Source of the DNA: a virus
DNA length: 38,716 nt
IMG/VR virus record: IMGVR_UViG_3300035698_018106
Span: 1-38,716 of that record
Reading direction: 5' to 3' (one strand)
Part shown: positions 34,249 to 38,716 of the stretch, piece by piece
Layout of the letters: each line of letters begins with the position of its first letter
Numbering within the stretch: position 1 is the stretch's first letter
Notes under the pieces: generated by a model
What the model was told of the DNA's origin: nothing
Databases searched by the model: none
What the model saw: only the letters and a program-made list of their open reading frames with translations
Made by a program: the position numbers and the translations under genes

Positions 34249-36708
34249 ATGGCAAGAATAGCATTAGATCTCTCTCAATTTAAATCAGCAGGTGTATACA
34301 CCGTTGAGGTTGACCAATCTGAAAGAATAACAGTAACTACTCAATCATTGAGATTAGTTCCTGGATTTTCTGCTCAGGGACCTTATAATGCCCCAGTTTT
34401 TATCCAATCAACTAGAGATTTAACAAGATTTTTCGGACCAATAGATAAGAAATTAGAACGTAAAGGATCTTTCTTTCAAAGATCAATCCAAACATGTTTA
34501 TTAACAGCACCTATATTTGCTATTAATTTACTTAATGTAAATGAAGTTAATAATACTAGTAATCAAGATAGAGTTGAATTTATTCCTTTATCTACTGATT
34601 CAAGTACAATTAACAGTCCAATTGTTGATGATATATACATTAACTTTTTCAATAGAGAACGTTTTTGGAAAGCAGATCCTGATTATTTACAAGGTGTAGT
34701 TAATAATAGTGTGGCAGCATCTAATGATTTAAGTGCTCCATTATTTTCTGTATCAAATATAGGTACAAAAGATTTATCTTTTATCATAAGAAAAGCTACT
34801 GGATTAGCAGGATATGGCGTTACAGCAAAAGATTGGTACGGTAATGAATCAAACATTCCTTATGAGTGGATAAGACCATATGATTTAATGTCGGATTATT
34901 TTATACAAGTTATTGCATTCCAAGGAAAATGGGATAATTATGATCAATTATCTACAGACCCTTATTATTCAGAATTCTTTAATTCAAAAGGTCTTATACC
35001 TTCAAAAATTAATGATTTTATGAATGCTGATAATGTTAATCTTGTTGGATCATGGACAGGTACAATTATTCCTGATTTTAAAGATCAAACAGGATCAGAA
35101 CAATATATTGAACCAATTATTAATGGTTCGGTTGCTTTAACTGGAGTATTTTGTAATGTTAATCAAGATGCATTAGACCAATTAATATGGGATGAAAATC
35201 AAAATAGATGGGAAATTGGAGATGGATCTTCTGAAGAAGCTGCTCCTTATTTAGTTGACTTTATTGGACATAATTTAATTAATAATGGTGGAGCAACTGG
35301 TATCTTAGGCGATACGTCTACATCATTCTTAAGTTATTCTATTGATGTTAGTAATAATGTTCTTCATAATTTAGTAGATATTAATGTCATTGGAACTTCA
35401 GGAAAGATATTTAGTATTGATTCATCAATTAATGCTGATCTTATTGGCGTTGGTTCTTATGTTAAATCAAATGCAGAAATACAACCAGGTATTACTAGAG
35501 TAACTGATAAATATTATGATGCTTCAAGTTATATAATAGAAACTGCTGAGGAAGCTGATTATATATCAGATCAACTTACTGTTCAAAAACCAATAGAAGA
35601 TCCTTCTATTAATAAAGCATATAAGATGATCCAATTAGATGGATTAAATATAACTAATAGACATACTCCTGGATTTGATTTAGAAGGTGCTAGAAATGCT
35701 GAAGAAGGCCTTAATAAGATATATGTAATGTTACATGATCAAGGAATTCTTAGAGGATTAACAAATCCTGATATGATTAATTTCCGATATGTAGTAGATA
35801 CAATGGCAAATGGATTACAAACTAATATGGGTGGTAAATCTTGGTTATCTTCATTAGCAAAGAAAAGAGGTAAATGTACCGCGATTATAAATGCACCTTC
35901 CATTAAACAATTTGCTGCTTCTCAAAATCCATATTTTGTAGACACATTTGTTGCAGGAGTTGATCCAACCCCTATTTTTAGTACAGAATATATTCCACAA
36001 GGTGGAAACTCTGACATGCCTAGATCATTTAAATTCACTCTTCCTAATGAAGAGTTAGGATCTAAATATTGTGGTGTATTTGGACCATTCTTAAAATATA
36101 ATGAAAATGGAAAACTTATTGATGTTCCACCAGCAGCAGATGTAGCTAACGCTTATGCTAGAAAATTCTTAGGAGGAAATCCTTATGCAATTGTTGCAAA
36201 TAGAAATGGAATACTTTCTAATCCAGCATTATCAGGAGTAGAATATATGATAGATAAGACTGATAGAGATTATTTAGAACCATTTGGTTATAATTCAATT
36301 ATAGAACGCCCTGCTACAGGACAAACTATGATATATGCGAATGCTACTGCATTCCAAAATGTAAAAAGTGATATGAATAACTTACACGTTAGAGAATTAC
36401 TTAATACATTAGAAATTCAAATAGATGAAACATTACAAGGATATGTATATGATTTTAATAATCCAATTACTCGATTAAATATTGTTAATTCAGTTGCCCC
36501 AATTCTAGAATCTGTTAAAGATGCCGGAGCAATAATTAAATATGAATTAACTATGGATGATTCAAATAATTCTAAAACAGTTATTGATGATGGATTTGGA
36601 ATTATCGATATCGATTTATGGGTTACTGGAGCACTTACTAAAATTGTTGCTAGATACTCTGTTAATTCTGAAGGTTCAGTTAGTGCAGGTGGATTCGCGG
36701 CAAATTAA
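34249..36708 (+). CDS. Contractile tail sheath protein, gp18-type, 819 aa
   Basis: The sheath subunit polymerises around the tail tube and contracts on infection. The N-terminus (KSAGVYTVEVDQSERI, PGFSAQGPYNAPVFIQSTRD) carries the sheath opening typical of myoviruses. The C-terminal domain, about residues 530-819 (KSWLSSLAKKRGKCTAIINA, FLGGNPYAIVANRNGIL, MNNLHVRELLNTLEIQI, FNNPITRLNIVNSVAPILE), is the conserved part that interlocks subunits. Longer than T4 gp18 (659 aa); the excess lies in the variable middle (about 100-430), which is usually exposed on the sheath surface. ATG at 34249 is preferred over an in-frame GTG at 34225, because it begins MARIALDLSQF and clears the hairpin. It directly follows the large terminase and precedes the tube gene. 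Confidence 0.93.
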   Translation: MARIALDLSQFKSAGVYTVEVDQSERITVTTQSLRLVPGFSAQGPYNAPVFIQSTRDLTRFFGPIDKKLERKGSFFQRSIQTCLLTAPIFAINLLNVNEVNNTSNQDRVEFIPLSTDSSTINSPIVDDIYINFFNRERFWKADPDYLQGVVNNSVAASNDLSAPLFSVSNIGTKDLSFIIRKATGLAGYGVTAKDWYGNESNIPYEWIRPYDLMSDYFIQVIAFQGKWDNYDQLSTDPYYSEFFNSKGLIPSKINDFMNADNVNLVGSWTGTIIPDFKDQTGSEQYIEPIINGSVALTGVFCNVNQDALDQLIWDENQNRWEIGDGSSEEAAPYLVDFIGHNLINNGGATGILGDTSTSFLSYSIDVSNNVLHNLVDINVIGTSGKIFSIDSSINADLIGVGSYVKSNAEIQPGITRVTDKYYDASSYIIETAEEADYISDQLTVQKPIEDPSINKAYKMIQLDGLNITNRHTPGFDLEGARNAEEGLNKIYVMLHDQGILRGLTNPDMINFRYVVDTMANGLQTNMGGKSWLSSLAKKRGKCTAIINAPSIKQFAASQNPYFVDTFVAGVDPTPIFSTEYIPQGGNSDMPRSFKFTLPNEELGSKYCGVFGPFLKYNENGKLIDVPPAADVANAYARKFLGGNPYAIVANRNGILSNPALSGVEYMIDKTDRDYLEPFGYNSIIERPATGQTMIYANATAFQNVKSDMNNLHVRELLNTLEIQIDETLQGYVYDFNNPITRLNIVNSVAPILESVKDAGAIIKYELTMDDSNNSKTVIDDGFGIIDIDLWVTGALTKIVARYSVNSEGSVSAGGFAAN

Positions 36709-36716
36709 TAATAAAA

Positions 36717-36727
36717 TATATAAAATA
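36717..36727 (+). promoter_or_regulatory. TATATAAAATA upstream of tail tube gene
   Basis: Copy of the 11-base motif, 13 bases before the tube ATG in a 32-base A/T-rich gap. It may allow separate high-level expression of the tube, but could be only a leader. Confidence 0.35.
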
Positions 36728-36740
36728 AAATTACCAAATA

Positions 36741-37340
36741 ATGGCTGAAAATTTTAAATCTCAAGGGACATACGGCTTATCACATTTTAGAAGCTCACGA
36801 GCAGCTCAAGAGTTATATGAACCAATATATCAGAATCTCTTTACTGTACAAATAGCATTGCCTTCAGGGGTAGGTGCTGATGAAGAAACAACTAGTTTAA
36901 TGTTAGAAGGTATTACTAACATTAATGGATTACAATCACATTCATTTCCAACTAATTTAGCTGAACAGAAATTTAAATGGGCGTCTAGACGTTTCGCTGG
37001 TGCAAAACCAGAGAAAACTACTATGGACGTATCTTTTGATTTTGAAGTCAATGTTAATAGAACTCCTAGCGCATATACAGTTAAGACTTTAAGAAAGTGG
37101 TGTGATTTAGTATATGATCCTTTAACAGGTAGAACAGGACTTAAAGCAGATTATGTTTCACCTTGGACATTGATAACTTTATATGACCGTGGTGCAAGAC
37201 CATTCTGGCAATGGAAGATGTATTATACATTCCCTATGACCGGATTACCAGAGGTTCCATTAGATTATAATAATGAAGAACTTTATAAGATTACAGGTTT
37301 TACACTTGCATGTGATATGTGGGATGAAACAATAGTTTAA
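36741..37340 (+). CDS. Tail tube protein, gp19-type, 199 aa
   Basis: The major inner-tube subunit, which stacks as hexameric rings inside the sheath. Features of the T4 gp19 / Hcp-like tube fold are visible: an N-terminal FTVQIALPSG strand, KFKWASRRFAGAKPEKTTMD followed by VSFDFEVNVN, the helix TVKTLRKWCDLVYDP and the C-terminal strands WKMYYTFPMTGLPEVPLDYN and LYKITGFTLACDMWDE. Slightly longer than T4 gp19 (163 aa). Sheath-tube gene order agrees. A terminator follows 29 bases after the stop. Confidence 0.92.
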   Translation: MAENFKSQGTYGLSHFRSSRAAQELYEPIYQNLFTVQIALPSGVGADEETTSLMLEGITNINGLQSHSFPTNLAEQKFKWASRRFAGAKPEKTTMDVSFDFEVNVNRTPSAYTVKTLRKWCDLVYDPLTGRTGLKADYVSPWTLITLYDRGARPFWQWKMYYTFPMTGLPEVPLDYNNEELYKITGFTLACDMWDETIV

Positions 37341-37353
37341 ACGTTAGGCTTTA

Positions 37354-37361
37354 TATAAATA
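37354..37361 (+). promoter_or_regulatory. TATAAATA before a terminator
   Basis: Exact T4-late-type TATAAATA, but only 8 bases upstream of a strong terminator. A promoter here would fire into the terminator, so function is doubtful. The same arrangement occurs at 1971-1978. Confidence 0.2.
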
Positions 37362-37369
37362 ATATCTTT

Positions 37370-37398
37370 AGGAGAATCAAATTGATTCTCCTTTTTTT
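37370..37398 (+). terminator. Intrinsic terminator after the tail tube gene
   Basis: The stem AGGAGAATCA / TGATTCTCCT (10 bp) encloses a 3-base AAT loop, followed by a run of six further T bases. Confidence 0.92.
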
Positions 37399-37471
37399 AT
37401 GAAATAAACTATATCTTTTGCCACTTTTTCTCATATAATGAATATATAGATTATAATGTAAAAATATAAAA

Positions 37472-38413
37472 ATGGAAAATAACAATACTGAAAAACAATT
37501 ACAAGAATTTGTTGAAGCTCAAGAAGGTTCAAAAAATATACATGTGGGTAAACCTATAACTTCTGCACCAGCTCCTAAATTTCCTGGTCAAAGAAGTGAC
37601 AATCAGATTAGTATGGCCAATAAAATAGGGTGGCAAAAGCTTCCTATTAAGGATTTACCTACAATGGGATTATTTTACTCAGAGGGCACCGAGGTGTCAA
37701 TTAGAGCGGCATCTGCAAGTGAAATACGACATTGGTCTACATTAAATTCTGATAATGATTCAGAATTAGATGACATGCTTAATTATATCTTAGAACGATG
37801 CGTTTCTTTTAAAAATAGTGATACTTCATCATCATGGAGAGATATTAAAGAAATTGATAGATTCTATATATTGTTAGCTATCAGAGAATATACATTTGTT
37901 AAAGGAGAAAATCAATTAACAGTTAAAACATCAGAATCTTCTACTCTTAATGTTAATAAAGAAATGATTGATTATATAGAGTTTGATGATAAATTAATGA
38001 AATATCATGATCCAGTGAAAAGATGTTTTAATCTTAAGTTTAGATCTGGAAAAGAAATTGAAGTTACAATCCCTAGTGTAGGTGTAACAAATTATCTCAA
38101 AAATTATATTGGAAGAAAACAACAACAACAACAAGGATTCGATACAGATTTTATAACATTTGCACCTTTTGTTATAAAGGATTGGAGAGGATTAAATGAT
38201 GACTCATATGAAAAAATCGTTATTGATTCAAATAATTGGTCAATAGAAGAAATTTCAGTACTTACACATCTAAGAGATTTATTTATTGATACTATTGATC
38301 CTGTTGTAAAATATCATGATGAGGGAGGTATGGAACGTAGAGCTCCATTGAACTTTCAAGGGGGAATCAAATCTGTTTTCCTTATTTCAGATCCATTTGG
38401 ACAATTGGTCTAA
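37472..38413 (+). CDS. Tail assembly / baseplate hub protein, gp26 (T4_baseplate)-like, 313 aa
   Basis: Residues ~55-170 show the pattern of this family: WQKLPIKDLPTMGLFYSEGT, VSIRAASASEIRHWSTLN, LDDMLNYILERCVSF, WRDIKEIDRFYILLAIREYT. The N-terminal ~50 residues are polar and probably disordered. A CAA-repeat codes for KQQQQQGF near residue 217. Position directly after the tail tube gene, and the overlap with a short ORF in another frame, match the tail assembly chaperone pair (G/GT type) that precedes the tape measure gene in many tailed phages. The protein ends FLISDPFGQLV; a shift near this end would add the 86-residue downstream ORF. Confidence 0.7.
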   Translation: MENNNTEKQLQEFVEAQEGSKNIHVGKPITSAPAPKFPGQRSDNQISMANKIGWQKLPIKDLPTMGLFYSEGTEVSIRAASASEIRHWSTLNSDNDSELDDMLNYILERCVSFKNSDTSSSWRDIKEIDRFYILLAIREYTFVKGENQLTVKTSESSTLNVNKEMIDYIEFDDKLMKYHDPVKRCFNLKFRSGKEIEVTIPSVGVTNYLKNYIGRKQQQQQGFDTDFITFAPFVIKDWRGLNDDSYEKIVIDSNNWSIEEISVLTHLRDLFIDTIDPVVKYHDEGGMERRAPLNFQGGIKSVFLISDPFGQLV

Positions 38414-38657
38414 AATTGAATTCTTATTTACAAAAAATCTAGGCATTACTCCTTTAGAACTCGATAAAATGGAATTTTATCGAGTGGAGTATATGATTCA
38501 AAATTATGAGGAATTTATAGAAGAAGAAAAGAAGCAACATGAAAATGCTAATAAAGAACAACAACATAGCATTTCAAAATCTTCTGGATCAATGAAATCT
38601 CCACAAATGAATATGCCAAAAATGAATATGCCAAAAATGCCTACACCTAAATTCTAG
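38352..38657 (+). CDS. Frame-overlapping tail assembly chaperone extension (86 aa from TTG 38397; frame open from 38352)
   Basis: This frame has no ATG near its beginning. The only conventional start is TTG at 38397, inside the preceding gene. Sequence from there (LDNWSKIEFLFTKNLGITPL, then ELDKMEFYRVEYMIQNYEEF) looks like the helical T-type extension of tail assembly chaperones. It ends in a charged and Met/Pro-rich tail (MNMPKMNMPKMPTPKF). It overlaps the upstream gene by 62 bases when read back to 38352, in the -2/+1 frame. A run of five G at 38360-38364 in that overlap could allow a Mu-type -2 slip, giving ...NFQGG-ESNLFSFIHLDNW. Otherwise it is translated separately by coupling. Terminator overlaps its stop codon. 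Confidence 0.6.
   Translation, partial: TFKGESNLFSLFQIHLDNWSKIEFLFTKNLGITPLELDKMEFYRVEYMIQNYEEFIEEEKKQHENANKEQQHSISKSSGSMKSPQMNMPKMNMPKMPTPKF
38608..38637 (+). repeat. 15-bp tandem coding repeat, two copies
   Basis: ATGAATATGCCAAAA is perfectly repeated (38608-38622, 38623-38637) and followed by a third partial ATGCC, coding for MNMPK MNMPK MP. Confidence 0.9.
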
Positions 38658-38679
38658 AGAATCCTCTAGAATTTTTTTT
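38650..38679 (+). terminator. Intrinsic terminator after the tail assembly gene
   Basis: Arms AATTCTAGAG and CTCTAGAATT (10 bp, loop AATC) are followed by a T-run. The stop codon TAG of the preceding ORF lies within the left arm. Confidence 0.9.
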
Positions 38680-38700
38680 TCATTTTTTAAAAATAAGAGA

Positions 38701-38711
38701 TATATAAAATA
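38701..38711 (+). promoter_or_regulatory. TATATAAAATA at the window end
   Basis: Fourth copy of the 11-base motif, 21 bases after a terminator T-run. By analogy with 18249 and 36717, a start codon should follow just beyond the window, perhaps of the tape measure or hub gene. Confidence 0.35.
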
Positions 38712-38716
38712 AAGAA

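Noticed and set aside
38119-38133. CAA microsatellite as a regulatory repeat
   Set aside because: Short in-frame polyglutamine run within the gp26-like protein; no sign of a role beyond coding a linker.

Overview
The window is part of the structural (late) region of a large, AT-rich, contractile-tailed phage with T4-type virion genes. The diagnostic block lies at the right end: a gp16-like small terminase, a gp17-type large terminase with intact ATPase and nuclease motifs, a gp18-type tail sheath, a gp19-type tail tube and a gp26/T4_baseplate-type tail assembly protein. Start codons lack Shine-Dalgarno sequences and sit behind A/T-only leaders. One small gene has a signal peptide of the form common in Bacteroidetes. 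Both point to a Bacteroidota host, probably flavobacterial; this is inference, not identification.

Layout. Positions 1-29760 form a long adhesin and tail-appendage locus, almost entirely on the + strand. It starts with the end of a fibre gene cut by the window edge, followed by a 54-codon ORF, several baseplate-proximal or fibre proteins (1091-6563), a giant 1888-residue fibre (6637-12303), three small structural genes (12402-14125), a block of ConA/LamG-like lectin proteins (14139-17931) with a small exported protein behind it, a 1331-residue fibre (18270-22265), a protein made of one 323-residue unit in tandem duplicate (22283-24331), a fibre protein (25173-25856), a large carbohydrate-binding-type protein (25856-28342), and a fibre ending in a peptidase S74 self-cleaving chaperone (28363-29760). 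The only minus-strand gene (24324-25124) encodes an exostosin-like glycosyltransferase inside this locus. Positions 29837-38657 hold the neck, terminase, sheath, tube and chaperone genes.

How they fit together. The right-hand genes package DNA and build the neck, contractile sheath and inner tube. The left-hand genes decorate the baseplate and provide host attachment. Their modules recur from gene to gene: coiled-coil segments with a QDASI motif, a DGS...LNTG...VDRG module, AWNGLT repeats and lectin domains. This suggests repeated recombination within the locus. The glycosyltransferase could modify the adhesins or the host surface, but the sequence does not decide this.

Regulation. Strong intrinsic terminators at 1982, 12330, 29781, 37370 and 38650 split the + strand into units. 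Three of them are followed within a few bases by TGAATAAATA and then a start codon, resembling the T4 late promoter TATAAATA. Two places look like translational frameshifts or indels: an A AAG GGT heptamer at 14762 that would join two lectin reading frames, and the overlap of the tail-assembly genes at 38352-38413. No tRNA, rRNA, CRISPR array, insertion sequence or integrase was found. All gaps between genes are shorter than 300 bases.
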